Below, piece after piece: positions 1 to 9,596 of a DNA stretch of 64,000 bases. Position numbers and translations under genes: made by a program. The notes under the pieces are model-generated. The model was not told where the DNA came from and searched no databases. It saw only the letters and a list, made by a program, of their open reading frames with translations. Source of the DNA: JAAYUH01 sp964640995 (GTDB lineage Bacteria > Caldisericota > Caldisericia > B22-G15); NCBI GenBank assembly GCA_964640995.1, contig CAZXJJ010000001.1, positions 248,001-312,000 on the forward strand. The letters run 5' to 3'. Position 1 is the first letter of the stretch. Each line of letters begins with the position of its first letter.

Positions 1-810
1 CAACCTCATGCTCATTATAGAATTCCTTTTAAATACACAAGAAAACACACTATCCTATAACCCCATACTCAACTATTTTAGGATTTATGTGTAATATGCT
101 TGGAATAAAAGATTAATCAAACGAGAATTTTAAAAGATTAAAAGAAGATTTATCTCTTGCTATATACGGAAAATTTAAATCTATAACAAAAAGAGTATAT
201 TTGGTTTAGAAGCTTAAATAAAGATTTACATATTTCAAGATTTGTTTTGCCTGAAAATAGATTCATCAACCAAATTTTGGAGCACCCTGGTGGTCAATTG
301 CCAACTAGATTAGATGTTCTTGAGGATATAAAACTTATAATTTATTTTCATCATCCAGATGAAAAATTTTTAGATGAATTAAAGAAATTTATTGAAAATC
401 CGGAAAAAATGGTCCATTGCATATTGGAAGATCAGAAGATTGGATTGTTTATGATGGAAAACCCGAAGAGGCTGTAAAAATAATAGAAATTAATGATAAT
501 AAAAAAGTGCCATTCTATGGTAAGTTTGATTACTTTACATGGATACCTGATCCTGTAAGAGGTGAGAGATTTATTGAAAAATCTTCTTTATGATAAGAAA
601 TTTTATTAATTCTATCAAATAATACGAGGTAGACTACATTTAATTACTTCATTTTATTAAATAAAAGAAGGATTTAGGAATTTTATTCATATACCAGTTA
701 AACTTTTCGAGCAGGGAGATTTGTCTTTTTATTATAGAGAACCTTTTAAATTTGTAATAGATGATGAACTTTATATTCCTATTTTTCTTTGTAAATTAAA
801 TGGAGGGTAA
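1..810 (+). pseudogene. cas5: Broken cas5 (type I-B-like Cascade subunit)
   Basis: Cas5 caps the 5' handle of crRNA in the type I Cascade complex. The first bases encode PHAHYRIPF, which matches the N-terminal strand of Cas5, so the true start lies just outside the window. The middle part (about 247-440) reads as an open segment containing a PGGQLPTR loop. The diagnostic LHIGRSEDWIVYDG stretch follows in a different frame, so there is a frameshift near 405. The tail, HIPVKLFEQGDLSFYY, lies after further breaks, and the last codon is followed by TAA at 808-810. Frameshifts and stops also interrupt the first 240 bases. The cas3 remnant follows after 9 nt in the usual I-B order. Family assignment is from motif recall and is fairly firm; the gene is certainly not open. 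Confidence 0.82.
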
Positions 811-819
811 ATTAAATTT

Positions 820-3291
820 ATGGATATATGGGCTAAATCAAATGGATTATCACTAATAGAACTACAAAACACTTGATAGATGCAATTGATAAAATGTTTT
901 ATGAAAAGATAGATTTTAAAAAATTTAAGATTTCAGGTTTAAATGAAAAAGATTTTAAAGAGTTATTGAAATTGGCTGCATTTTTTTATGATTTAGGTAA
1001 GGTTTCTCAAATTTTTCAGAAAAAGATTGGAAATGAGAATTATAAAATCAATGTATTTCCAGAAAACCTTCCTGATATAAGACATAATATATTTTCATTG
1101 TTCTTTATCGATAAGAGAAGGTTAAAAGAAATTCTGAATGAATATAAAAAAGACGAAAGTTTATATACAATATTATTATCAGCAATTGCCTTTCACCATT
1201 GGAAGATTGATGAAGAAAAGTATATTTTAAATATAAATGAAGATTTAATAAATGCATCTGAAATACTTTTAGAGAATGATAATGGAAAAAAACTTGCTGA
1301 AGATTAAAAAACCATTTTCAGTATTTTAAATTTGATGAATTTAATTCGGTTGATTATATAGATTTTGATGAAGACATAGCAAAAAATCTTGAAAGAGAAG
1401 CCAATTTGATAAATATCAATTTTTTACCCCCTTATAATATTCCTTTTTTACCTGATAGGTTAGAAATTGAGATAAGATCAGATTTAGATTCAAATCCATG
1501 GATATTTCTTTCGGGATTTTTAATGAGGTTAGACCATTTTGTATCTATGGAGGAACATGAAAACAAGATACCAAATACTAATTTGAAAAATAATTTTGAG
1601 ATGAAATTTAAAAATTTTTTGCAGAAAGAGGCAAGATTTAATGATGAAAATTTGATTTTAATTGCTCCAACAGTTATTGGAAAGACAGAGTTTGTATTTT
1701 TATGGGCAGAAGGAGAAAAATTTTTCTATACATTACCTTTAAGAGTTGCTACAAATCAGACATTCGAAAGGGCATGTAATTACTTTAATGAAGAGAGAGA
1801 AGATATAGAGGATTCATTTATTTTTGGTAATTTTGGACTATTGCATTCATATGCAGATATATATAATTATGAAAAATGGGAAAATTCCAAAAAAGATTTA
1901 GATGGAGAGATGCCTAAAATTCTTGATTTAGCAAAAAATTTTTCTCTACCTGTTAATATATGTACCGGAGATCAAATTTTTCCCGCAAGATTAAAATATC
2001 CTCAATATGAGAAAATATATGCTACTTTAGGTTATTCAAAATTAATTATTGATGAGGCACAAGCATATGATACAAAAGCGTGTGCAATTATATTAAAAAT
2101 GATAGATGATATTGTCTCCTAAGGTGGTAAATTTATTCTAATGACCGTAACACTTCCCGGATTTGTGAAAGATTATGTAAAAGAAAAGAATCTTATCAAA
2201 GATGAGGAAATAATAAATTGTTATGAAGATTATAATCCGATAGGTTTAAAATTAAAAATTAATTTTAAGCATAAAACTGAATTAAGGGAAAAGGATATAG
2301 AGGATGATGATAATATTGAGGAAATAATTAAAATAGCAAAAGAAGGTAATAGGGTTTTAATTGTTTTAAATACCATTGAAAAAGCAAAGAGTGTTTATTT
2401 AAAAGTAATAGATAGAGTAAATAATGAAATAAAATTTATAGATTTGATACATTCAAGATTTACATTCAATGAAAGAAAGCAAAAGGAAAAAAAGTTGGAG
2501 ATAGAGTTTAAAAATCCAAAATTAAAAAATGAAAAAGAATCTAAAATTCTAATTGCAACTCAAGTAATAGAAGCCTCTCTTGATATTTATGCTGATTGTC
2601 TTTTTACAGGAATTGCTTCAATGGATTCATTGATTCAAAGAATGGGAAGAGTTATGAGGAGAGTTGATTTACTAACAGGAAAAATAAAAGACTCTGATGA
2701 AGATTTTAGATATGAGGATTTTTATGCAAACAAAAAACCTAATATTTATATATATTATCAAAAACAAAATGAAAAAAATAAAATTTTAGAATCTGGCAGT
2801 GGAAAAGTTTATTCAAATAATCAACTAAAAAATACAGTTGATGTTTTATTAGGAAATTTAGATGAAAGGAAAGAAATGCCTGAGAGAATGAAATATATTT
2901 TAGTAAATAAAGTTTATGAGAATCAAAAAATACTAAATATTTGAAAAATTTTTACCGAACTCCTACTATTCTTGACACAGGTTATATTTCCTAAAAAAAG
3001 AAAGCTGCACAAAGGTTATTTAGGGATATATTTACAATTTCATTGATTGAAAAAGATAAAATAAAGGGAATTGTAATCGAAATAAATAAAAAACTCGAAG
3101 CTAAAGAAGACCTTACCTGGTTGTGGTTTAAAAAAGAAATAATTGCAGAATATTTAATAAATGATAATATTTGGAGATATAAGGAAATTCAATTAGAAAC
3201 GTTATGGAATTTTATTAAAAGAGATATTAAATTCGATGGAGATAGAGAGTGAATTAAAAAGAGAATTGAAAGATATTGTGAAGGAATATAA
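820..3291 (+). pseudogene. cas3: Broken cas3 (HD nuclease-helicase)
   Basis: Cas3 is the DNA-degrading HD nuclease-helicase of type I CRISPR. Pieces occur in the right order. The start is MDIWAKSNGLSL. An HD domain follows, with H-rich motifs at DLGK, RHN and AFHHW. Then come the helicase motifs APTVIGKTE (Walker A), DEAQAYD, MTVTLPG, QVIEASLD and QRMGR, and the C-terminal KNFYRTP region. Lesions seen are a one-base loss near 863, a frameshift near 1307, an in-frame TAA at 2120-2122, a frameshift or stop region near 2944-3040, and a TGA at 3250-3252 that probably replaced Trp. Active-site residues are also altered: the usual GxGKT loop reads VIGKT, and the usual His-Asp of the HD motif reads Tyr-Asp. 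It is beyond repair by simple readthrough. Confidence 0.9.
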
Positions 3292-3627
3292 GTATAGAAA
3301 ATTTAAAAATTGATTATCTAAAAATAGGAAATGAGATTATAGTTAATGAGGTTAAAAAATCTAGAAAACTTGAAGAGAGTCACATATGGCAGGTTAAATA
3401 TTATATTTATAGATTAAGGAATTTGGGATTGAATAGTTTTATTGGTGTCATTCATTATCCAAAATAATACAAAAAACTTGAAGTAAAATTTCAATAGTAC
3501 AGATAAAATAAAAATAGAAGAAGCGCTTTCAAAAATCGAAGAGATTATTAAACTAGAAAAACCACTAGGAGTTATAATTAAACCATATTGTAAAAAATGT
3601 TCCTACTTTGAGTTCTGTTACATATGA
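3292..3627 (+). pseudogene. cas4: C-terminal remnant of cas4
   Basis: Cas4 is an Fe-S RecB-like nuclease that helps spacer acquisition. What remains is the catalytic EVKKSRKLEESHIWQVKYY segment (motif III-type ExK plus the QxxxY-like helix) and the C-terminal cysteine cluster YCKKCSYFEFC. The N-terminal roughly 60 residues, including the first cluster cysteine, are missing: the remnant abuts the cas3 stop directly, which suggests a deletion across the cas3-cas4 junction. A TAA after HYPK (about 3466) and a frameshift near 3495 break what is left. The stop TGA at 3625-3627 overlaps the cas1 ATG in the normal ATGA arrangement, so the locus was once a tight operon. Confidence 0.8.
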
Positions 3628-4616
3628 AGACATATTACATATTTTCAAATGGTATATTGAGAAAAAGAGAAAATACAATTATGTTCGACACATCTAATGT
3701 AGATAAGATTTTTATACCAGTGGAGAATGTTGAACAAATCTTTGTTTTTGAAGAGGTTGATTTTAACAATAAATTTCTAAATTTTATAGGACAAAATAAT
3801 ATATGTTTACTTATTTTTAATTATTACGGTTGGTATTCAGGAACTTTTTATCCAAGAGAGACGAATATATCAGGGCATTTAATAGTAAAACAGGCTCAAT
3901 ATTATTTAGATTATGACAAAAGATTAAATCTTGCAAAAAAATTTGTTGAAGTTGCAATGCATAATATTAAAAGAAATCTACAGAAAAGGAATAATTTCAA
4001 GAATGAAAATTTAAAAATAAATGAAAACGAATAACATATAAAAGATGCAAAAATATAAATCAACTTATGAGCATAGAAGAAAATGTAAGAAAAATATATT
4101 ATGAATGTTTAGAAAAGTTAACTGGCTGGAGTTTTGAAGAGAGAAGCATAAAGTTTTGAAGAGAGAAGCATAAAACCTCCAAAAAATCCTTTAAATGCTT
4201 TAAAATCATTTGGTAATTCGTTTGTTTACAGTATAATATTAAAAGAGATTTACTTAACACCCTTAAATCCATTTATTAGTTTTCTTCATGAATCAGAGGA
4301 AAGGAGATAATCATTATCGCCTGATGTTTCTGAATTTTTTAAACCAATTCTATCTGATAGGTTAATCATTAAATTAACAAATTTAAAAATGATAAAAGAT
4401 GAAGATTTTATAAAAGAGATGCAAGTAATTTATTTAAATGAGCATGGTAGAAAAATATTTGTTGAAGAGTTTGATAAGTTGATAGAAACCACCATTTTAC
4501 ATAGAAAATTACGGAAAAAAGTAAAATACAAAACATTAATAAATCTTGAACTTTATAAAATTGTTAAACACTTACTCGGAGAAAAAGAATATCATCCTCT
4601 TAAAGTTTGGTGGTGA
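3624..4616 (+). pseudogene. cas1: Broken cas1 (spacer integrase)
   Basis: Cas1 is the metal-dependent integrase that inserts spacers. The N-terminal beta domain (136 codons, 3624-4034) is open and starts MKTYYIF. The helical domain continues in other frames as INQLMSIEENVRKIYYE, then SIKPPKNPLNALKSFGNSF, then ISFLHESEERR (catalytic His region) and DVSEFFKPIL (acidic residues). The last 75 codons are open again from 4389. Breaks include the frameshift near 4034-4060, a 22-bp tandem duplication at 4131-4174 and a stop-rich junction near 4310. The catalytic domain therefore cannot be made in one piece. The stop TGA (4614-4616) lies one base before the cas2 start. Confidence 0.88.
4131..4174 (+). 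repeat. 22-bp perfect tandem duplication inside cas1
   Basis: Positions 4131-4152 and 4153-4174 are identical 22-base copies. Only one copy fits the Cas1 reading (WSFEERSIKPP), so the second is an insertion by slippage or unequal exchange. Because 22 is not a multiple of three, it shifts frame and puts a TGA just after the first copy. This is direct evidence of one inactivating event. Confidence 0.95.
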
Positions 4617-4617
4617 A

Positions 4618-4899
4618 ATGAAAGTAATTTTTATTTACGATATCGATCTCAAAGATAAAGAGGACCAGAAAAGGTTGAATAAAATAAAAAAGTTAGGAAG
4701 AAAATATTTGAATCATATCCAAAAATCTGTTTTTGAGGGAGAATTAACAGAGGGTCAAATTTATAAAATGGAAAATGAAGTTATAAAGATCATTGATATT
4801 GGAAGAGATAGTGTAATTATTTATGCTTTACCAGATAGCATTAAATTAGAAAGAAAGATTTTAACTAATGTAAAAGATAAAACTCAAAATTTATTATAA
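4618..4899 (+). CDS. cas2: CRISPR-associated protein Cas2
   Basis: Cas2 is the small ferredoxin-fold partner that dimerises between Cas1 dimers in the spacer-integration complex. The 93-residue frame is open. It starts MKVIFIYDID with the conserved Asp after the first strand, and has the VFEGELTEGQ segment and the DSVIIYALP strand typical of I-B Cas2. ATG at 4618 is chosen because it sits one base after the cas1 stop and gives the family N-terminus; a longer in-frame extension would run back into cas1. It is the only uninterrupted cas gene in the window. With Cas1 dead it has no obvious integration role, so it may simply not yet have been hit, or it may serve another function. Confidence 0.9.
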   Translation: MKVIFIYDIDLKDKEDQKRLNKIKKLGRKYLNHIQKSVFEGELTEGQIYKMENEVIKIIDIGRDSVIIYALPDSIKLERKILTNVKDKTQNLL

Positions 4900-5041
4900 C
4901 TAAATAACAAAAATTAAATGCTCTTTGAAAATTAATGATGTTTGGCAGGTTGATATTGAAATTAAACAATGCTGTTAGTTTGACGCAAAATCTAATTCTT
5001 AATATATGATAAAATTTGTTTTATTGTATAATTTTCATAGG

Positions 5042-5070
5042 GTTTCAATCTGCCAATGAGGAATTTAAAC
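5042..5070. CRISPR. Single CRISPR repeat-like element (orphan)
   Basis: A 29-base element starts GTTTCAATC and ends ATTTAAAC, the usual 5' and 3' ends of 29-30 nt type I-B repeats in AT-rich bacteria. It lies 142 bases after cas2, where an array or leader end would be expected. No second copy and no spacer series is visible on either side, and the radical SAM start codon follows 30 bases later. I infer a collapsed array reduced to one repeat. Chance resemblance is possible because there is only one copy. Confidence 0.55.
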
Positions 5071-5100
5071 AATTGATTAAATAATAATATAATTCTTTTG

Positions 5101-6090
5101 ATGAAGGAATTTGGATTTCAGTGGCATATTACAGATTTCTGCAATTTAAGATGCAAACATTGTTATCAGGATAGGTTTGATAAAGAAAAAGAACTTCCTT
5201 TTGAAAAAATAAAATTTATTGTTGATAAAATTAGTGAAACTCTAAAAGATAGAGCAATTTCAGTAAATTTAACAGGTGGAGAACCATTTTTAAGAAAAGA
5301 TATTATAGAGATTATTTCATATATAAATGATAAAGAAAATTTTAAAGAGATAAATGTAATTACTAATGGAACTGTATTGAATGATAAGATAATAAATTTT
5401 TTAAATAAAACTCCAAAATTTAAATATTTAAAAGTTTCAATTGAATCTCATAATGAGATTAAAAATGATTATATAAGAGGAAAGGGAAATCTCAAAATTG
5501 TTATAGAAAATATAAAACAATTTAGCGAATTGTCAAACAAAAAAATTTTAATAATGATTACTTTAACATCATTTAACTATAAAGATTTGATATCTTTTTT
5601 GGAATTTACAAAAGATTTAAATGTTAATGGGGTTATCCTTGAGAGATTTGTACCGCTTGGAAGAGGTAAAGGGCTTTTTGATTATTATCTTAAGAGGGAT
5701 GAATGCAAAGATGTTTTAAGAGAAATAGTCTATTTTCTTGATTCAAAATTATCTCCAGTTGAACTTTTGCCTTATAAGGCATTTTGGATAGATTTAAAAA
5801 CAAATAAAATAAAAGGTGCACTTTGTAATCTTGGAGATGAGGCAATAGCCCTTATGCCAGATGGAACAATTTTTCCATGTAGAAGATTACCTATTCCATA
5901 TGGGAATATATTAACTGATGATCTTGATGAGATTTTAAAAAAACTAAAAAATTTTAGAGGTGAAATTAAAAACAAATTAAAAGCAAAATGTAAAAATTGT
6001 GAAATAGATTGTATTGGATGCAGAGCTCTAACTTTTGCAGTGACAAATGACCTTTATGAAGAAGACCCACAATGTTTTAAGGAATTTTAA
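5101..6090 (+). CDS. Radical SAM protein with SPASM-like C-terminal cysteines
   Basis: The N-terminus carries the radical SAM cluster motif CNLRCKHC (about residues 15-22) and the GGEPF SAM-binding motif, so it should cleave S-adenosylmethionine at a [4Fe-4S] centre. The C-terminal third holds a Cys near CNLGDEA, FPCRRLPIPYGNI, and a cluster CKNCEIDCIGCRA with a final PQC. This is the pattern of auxiliary Fe-S clusters in SPASM or twitch proteins that modify peptides or enzymes. No precursor peptide or partner gene is visible nearby, so the substrate is unknown. ATG 5101 is preferred over TTG 5098; neither has a clear ribosome site. The orphan CRISPR-like repeat lies in its leader. Its 3' end overlaps the convergent next gene by 14 bases. 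Confidence 0.85.
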   Translation: MKEFGFQWHITDFCNLRCKHCYQDRFDKEKELPFEKIKFIVDKISETLKDRAISVNLTGGEPFLRKDIIEIISYINDKENFKEINVITNGTVLNDKIINFLNKTPKFKYLKVSIESHNEIKNDYIRGKGNLKIVIENIKQFSELSNKKILIMITLTSFNYKDLISFLEFTKDLNVNGVILERFVPLGRGKGLFDYYLKRDECKDVLREIVYFLDSKLSPVELLPYKAFWIDLKTNKIKGALCNLGDEAIALMPDGTIFPCRRLPIPYGNILTDDLDEILKKLKNFRGEIKNKLKAKCKNCEIDCIGCRALTFAVTNDLYEEDPQCFKEF

Positions 6091-6670
6091 TAATTCTTTT
6101 GTTCGTTATTATGTAGTTAACTTTAATATCTTTTTCATTCATAAGATATGAAAAATTATCAAAAATTTGACACTCATGAACTATGGTTATTATTTTTAAA
6201 TTTTCCTTTAAAAGTCCTCTTTCTTTTAAAATTTCATACTCTTTATCACCATAACCTTTTCCTTTTCCAATTCTATTTCCTTTAAGATCAACCGCAACAC
6301 TTCCTTGAATCATAATGTCAATTTTAGTTTTTAGTGGTTTACCATACTTTTCGAATCCCCTTATGATAGATGCTTCTTTTATGTTTACTCTTTCATGAAT
6401 TTCAACTATATCTTTTATATGTGGAAGAGCAACAACTAAAATTTTACCTTCTTCAAGTATAATTTCTCTTGCTCTTCTTAATGGAGAATCAGGCGCAACA
6501 AAGACTGCTTTAAAATTTTTAAACTCTTGAATTTCTTTTATTTTTTCACATGCTTTATCAGAACCTACAAAATTAGGAATTCTTCCAAATACAGGTCTGG
6601 GAAATGAAGCAATACCTTCATTTTCCATTTTGTTCCAAATAAAATTTCTTATCTCTTCTTTTGATTTCAT
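6077..6670 (-). CDS. 5-formyltetrahydrofolate cyclo-ligase family protein
   Basis: This family converts 5-formyl-THF to 5,10-methenyl-THF with ATP, or is a related MTHFSD-like protein. The 197 residues start KSKEEIRNFIWNKMENEGIA and contain the family's signature loop RIGKGKGYGDKEY near residue 137, preceded by QGSVAVDLKGN and followed by IITIVHECQIFD. The VAPDSPLRRAREIILEEGK segment also fits the family. The start ATG overlaps the response-regulator stop by 4 bases, so it is the last gene of the kinase-regulator transcript. The linkage to signalling is probably only operonic. Whether it is a true cyclo-ligase or the MTHFSD-type paralogue cannot be told by eye. Confidence 0.8.
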   Translation of the reverse strand: MKSKEEIRNFIWNKMENEGIASFPRPVFGRIPNFVGSDKACEKIKEIQEFKNFKAVFVAPDSPLRRAREIILEEGKILVVALPHIKDIVEIHERVNIKEASIIRGFEKYGKPLKTKIDIMIQGSVAVDLKGNRIGKGKGYGDKEYEILKERGLLKENLKIITIVHECQIFDNFSYLMNEKDIKVNYIITNKRIIKIP

Positions 6671-7227
6671 ATAATTCCAATTTCTTTTGCAATAAGCGCT
6701 GCTTCTGTTCTATCTCTTGCTCCAATCTTTTGAAGAATAGTTGTTACATAATTTTTCACAGTTCCAACAGATGGATTGAGTTTATCTGCAATTTCTTGAT
6801 TTGTGTATCCTTTTGAAATAAATTTTAAAATTACAATTTCTCTTAAATTTAATTCTTCAATGAATTCTTCTTTTTCAATTTTAGATATTTCTGAGAGAAT
6901 CTTTTTTGTTATTGATGGTTCAATAATTGCACCACCTTTGTGAACTATTTTTATAGTTTCAGAAAGTTTTTCAATTGAAGTGTCTTTTAAGATATATCCT
7001 AAGGCACCGCTTTTAAGTCCATCATAAACATATTGATCATCATCAAAAGTTGTAAGTATTATAATTTTTACTTGAGGATTAACCTCTTTTATTTTTTTAA
7101 TCGATTCAATTCCATTTATTGCTTCACCTATGATTTCAAAATCTTCCTCCACTTCAAGTAGAACTTTCGGTCCCTCTCTTATCAATTTTTGGTCATCAGC
7201 AATTAATATTTTTAATTTTTCACTCAA
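6667..7227 (-). CDS. NarL/LuxR-type response regulator lacking the phospho-acceptor segment
   Basis: The protein has an N-terminal receiver start (ILIADDQKLIREG, acidic pair Asp11-Asp12), the conserved Thr near residue 60, Lys81 (YILKD), and a complete LuxR helix-turn-helix (LNLREIVILKFISKGYTNQEIADKL, given here as two parts: LNLREIVILK and GYTNQEIADKL). Between Gly39 and Ile40 about 26 residues that every relative carries are absent. That block includes the strand with the phosphorylated Asp and the MPxMDG loop. The reading frame stays open, giving 186 instead of about 212 residues. It overlaps the kinase by 8 bases. It may be a phosphorylation-independent DNA-binding protein or an early pseudogene. 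Leu-to-Pro at residue 20 in the first helix is also unusual. Confidence 0.88.
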   Translation of the reverse strand: MSEKLKILIADDQKLIREGPKVLLEVEEDFEIIGEAINGIESIKKIKEVNPQVKIIILTTFDDDQYVYDGLKSGALGYILKDTSIEKLSETIKIVHKGGAIIEPSITKKILSEISKIEKEEFIEELNLREIVILKFISKGYTNQEIADKLNPSVGTVKNYVTTILQKIGARDRTEAALIAKEIGII

Positions 7228-8344
7228 TTTTTCCTCCTTGAATCATTGGAAGAGAAAAAATAATCCTTGCTCCTCCTTGAGGTCTATTTTCAAAAATGAC
7301 CTTTCCATTAAGAATTTTTGCTCTCTCCTTTATTACTTTTAATCCAAAAGAATCATCTCTTATTTCAGATGGAAAACCAACTCCATTATCTTCAATTGTT
7401 AAATTGATTTCATTATTTATATTTTTTAATTTTATTGAAACTTCACTTGCATTTGAGTGTTTTTCTATGTTTGTTAATGCCTCTTGACATACTCTAAATA
7501 TGGTTATTTTATAATCAGGTAGTAAATCTTTTAAACTATCTTCAATTTCAAAATCTATTTTTATATTATTTATTTTTGTAAAATTTTCTATTAAATTTTT
7601 AATTGATTCCTCTGTTGGTGGATCAAATTCATATGGTTTTCTTAGAGTTTTAATAACATCTCTTAGTTCCTGGATTGAATCACTTATTCCCTTTTTTAGA
7701 GTTTCAATAATTTTAAGAGTATTATCAGGCTTTACTTTAATTATCTTTTTGAGAATTTCTAATTGAAGTGAAACAGAAACAAGGCGATGTCCGATTGAGT
7801 CATGCATCTCTCTTGATAACCTATTTCTTTCTTCTATTAATGTTAATTGTTCTACTTTAGAAGAATATTCTTTTATTTTCTCATTAGCAATTCTCAATTC
7901 TTCAAGAGGAATCTCTTGTTTTTTCCTTGCTTCAATAGCAATAGATAAAGTATAACCAAAACCCCCAAAAAAGAGAAAACCCATATCATAAAGAAGCCCA
8001 AAAAGGGCACCTTGATATACACCAAATATATAAGGAAAAATCCCCCAATTTATATTAAGATAAAAAGGAATTAAAATTATAATTGTTTCAACAAAAACAA
8101 AAAGATTCAAATAATATTTTGATTCACTTTTAGGAAGATAGAATCTCCAAATTGTTGTGAATATTACCATGATAACTACACTGATTAATTTATCTTTTAT
8201 GCTTTGAACAACACTTACCTGTAATATTGTAAACATAAGTATTGTAATGTAGGCAACAAGGTTTGTTATTTTATCGATTTTTTTTGATTCAATTTCTTTT
8301 CTTTTTTTCACCTTAACCTCAAGAGGCTCGATAAAATTATACAT
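7220..8344 (-). CDS. NarL-family sensor histidine kinase (HisKA_3)
   Basis: This is a membrane sensor kinase of 374 residues. Residues about 28-140 hold several hydrophobic segments and no large outside domain. A coiled linker leads to the dimerisation helix with LSREMHDSIGHRL, where His181 is the expected phosphorylation site. The ATPase domain shows the N box (CQEALTNIEKHSNA), DNGVGF and GLKVIKERAKILNG. All catalytic motifs look sound. Its downstream regulator, which overlaps it by 8 bases, has lost the receiving Asp, so this kinase has no competent partner at this locus. It lies downstream of a dead nitrilase/Lnt-like gene in the same direction. Confidence 0.9.
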   Translation of the reverse strand: MYNFIEPLEVKVKKRKEIESKKIDKITNLVAYITILMFTILQVSVVQSIKDKLISVVIMVIFTTIWRFYLPKSESKYYLNLFVFVETIIILIPFYLNINWGIFPYIFGVYQGALFGLLYDMGFLFFGGFGYTLSIAIEARKKQEIPLEELRIANEKIKEYSSKVEQLTLIEERNRLSREMHDSIGHRLVSVSLQLEILKKIIKVKPDNTLKIIETLKKGISDSIQELRDVIKTLRKPYEFDPPTEESIKNLIENFTKINNIKIDFEIEDSLKDLLPDYKITIFRVCQEALTNIEKHSNASEVSIKLKNINNEINLTIEDNGVGFPSEIRDDSFGLKVIKERAKILNGKVIFENRPQGGARIIFSLPMIQGGKIE

Positions 8345-8366
8345 TCTTTTTCTCTTTTCTTGATTT

Positions 8367-9587
8367 TTAAATCATAATGATAATCATACTAGCAATAGAA
8401 AGCCATTCGACATAATCTCCAAGAAAAACTTGTGGAGTTTTACCTGTTCCAAGTGGTAAATCAGTTACTAAAACTTTTTTACTCCACCTTTACTTATACT
8501 TTTCTCTAATATTCTTCCATAAGGGTCTATAAAAGTAGAATCATAAGCCCATTCACTTTTTACAATTGAAACACCATTTTAAACTGCCCCTAAATATTGC
8601 ATGAGTGTAATGCTTATAGGCAATTTCTGACCAATCTGCAGATAGTGCAAAAATAATTTGTGGCTCCATTTCTTGTAACTTTTCTTGCTGTATCTGTAAA
8701 ATCAAGGTCATAACAAATAATTATTCCAAAATTTCCAAGATTTGTTTTATAAACTGGATATGTACCTCTAGTTAAGCTTGTTTCTCCAGCAAAAACAACA
8801 GAATGGTCATTTCCAAAAATACCTAAAAATTCACCATCTGGAGTTAAAATAGTACCTTCATTTCAATAACCTTTTGCTTCAATAACTTCATAGGGAATAA
8901 CAAGAAAAATCTCAAGTTCTTTTGTTAAATTTTTAAAAATTTCACTATTTTCTAGTTTTGGGTCAAAACTTAAAGCACCTTCAGGCCAAACAACTATTTG
9001 CGCTCCTAACTCTTTTGCTTTTTTTGTGTCTTCAATTAATCTTTTAAAACCTTCTTCTTTGAAATTTTCAAACTCTTCTTTTGTATAATTACCTTTCCAT
9101 AAATAGCTTAAAGAGATAATATCAAATGGATTTGTTTGTGTAATTCCAACTCTAATTGTCTCCCTTTTTGGTTTATGAAATAAACTCAAACTTAAAACTC
9201 CCCAAAAAATTAAAACTCTTATAGAAAAAGTGACCCATTTTTTTACAAAAGAAAAAGAGACATTAGTAAGTTTATCATTCAATCTCCATTTATCATTTAA
9301 TAGTTTATTTGCAAGAAAACCTAGAGAAAAATTAACTAAAGTTATTAAAATTCCCATACCAAAAATTCCAAATATTTTAGCTGGCTGAAAGTCCTCCAAT
9401 AGTTATTGCCTTTGCTTAACTCGATATTTTTTCTGGAAATAGAAGATATTGAGAGATTAACATTGGAATAAAACTTATTAAAATCAAGAATGACATATTG
9501 AATGGTGAAAAAAGAAATTGCAATTAAAATTGCACTTAAATTTAAAAGTAAAATTCCTAAAATTATTCTAACCTTTATATTATTCAT
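8367..9587 (-). pseudogene. Broken apolipoprotein N-acyltransferase-like / carbon-nitrogen hydrolase gene
   Basis: The pieces resemble Lnt: hydrophobic N-terminal helices (MNNIKVRIILGILLLN onward), a segment GIFGMGILITLVNFSLGF, and then a nitrilase domain with VVWPEGALSF (catalytic Glu) and NFGIIICYDLDF (catalytic Cys). The frame changes near 9360-9400. A TGA follows EAKGY at about 8861, probably from Trp. The rest continues as NEGTILTPDGEFLG, then shifts again near 8590-8660 and near 8470, ending at TAA 8367-8369. The position expected for the catalytic Lys reads GNDHSVVFAGE, so that residue also seems lost. Lnt would N-acylate lipoproteins in the membrane. Assignment to the superfamily is firm, to Lnt itself moderate. 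Confidence 0.78.
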
Positions 9588-9596
9588 TTTTGCCTC

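Noticed and set aside
4940..4967. A second degenerate CRISPR repeat (starts GTTT, ends ATTAAAC) between cas2 and the lone repeat
   Set aside because: Only the ends agree with the 5042-5070 element; the middle does not align, and the distance does not fit one repeat-spacer unit.
8367..9587. TGA read as Trp (alternative genetic code) to explain stops such as the one after EAKGY
   Set aside because: Intact genes in the window use TGA as their true stop at overlaps (for example ATGA junctions), and the broken genes also contain TAA, TAG and frameshifts.
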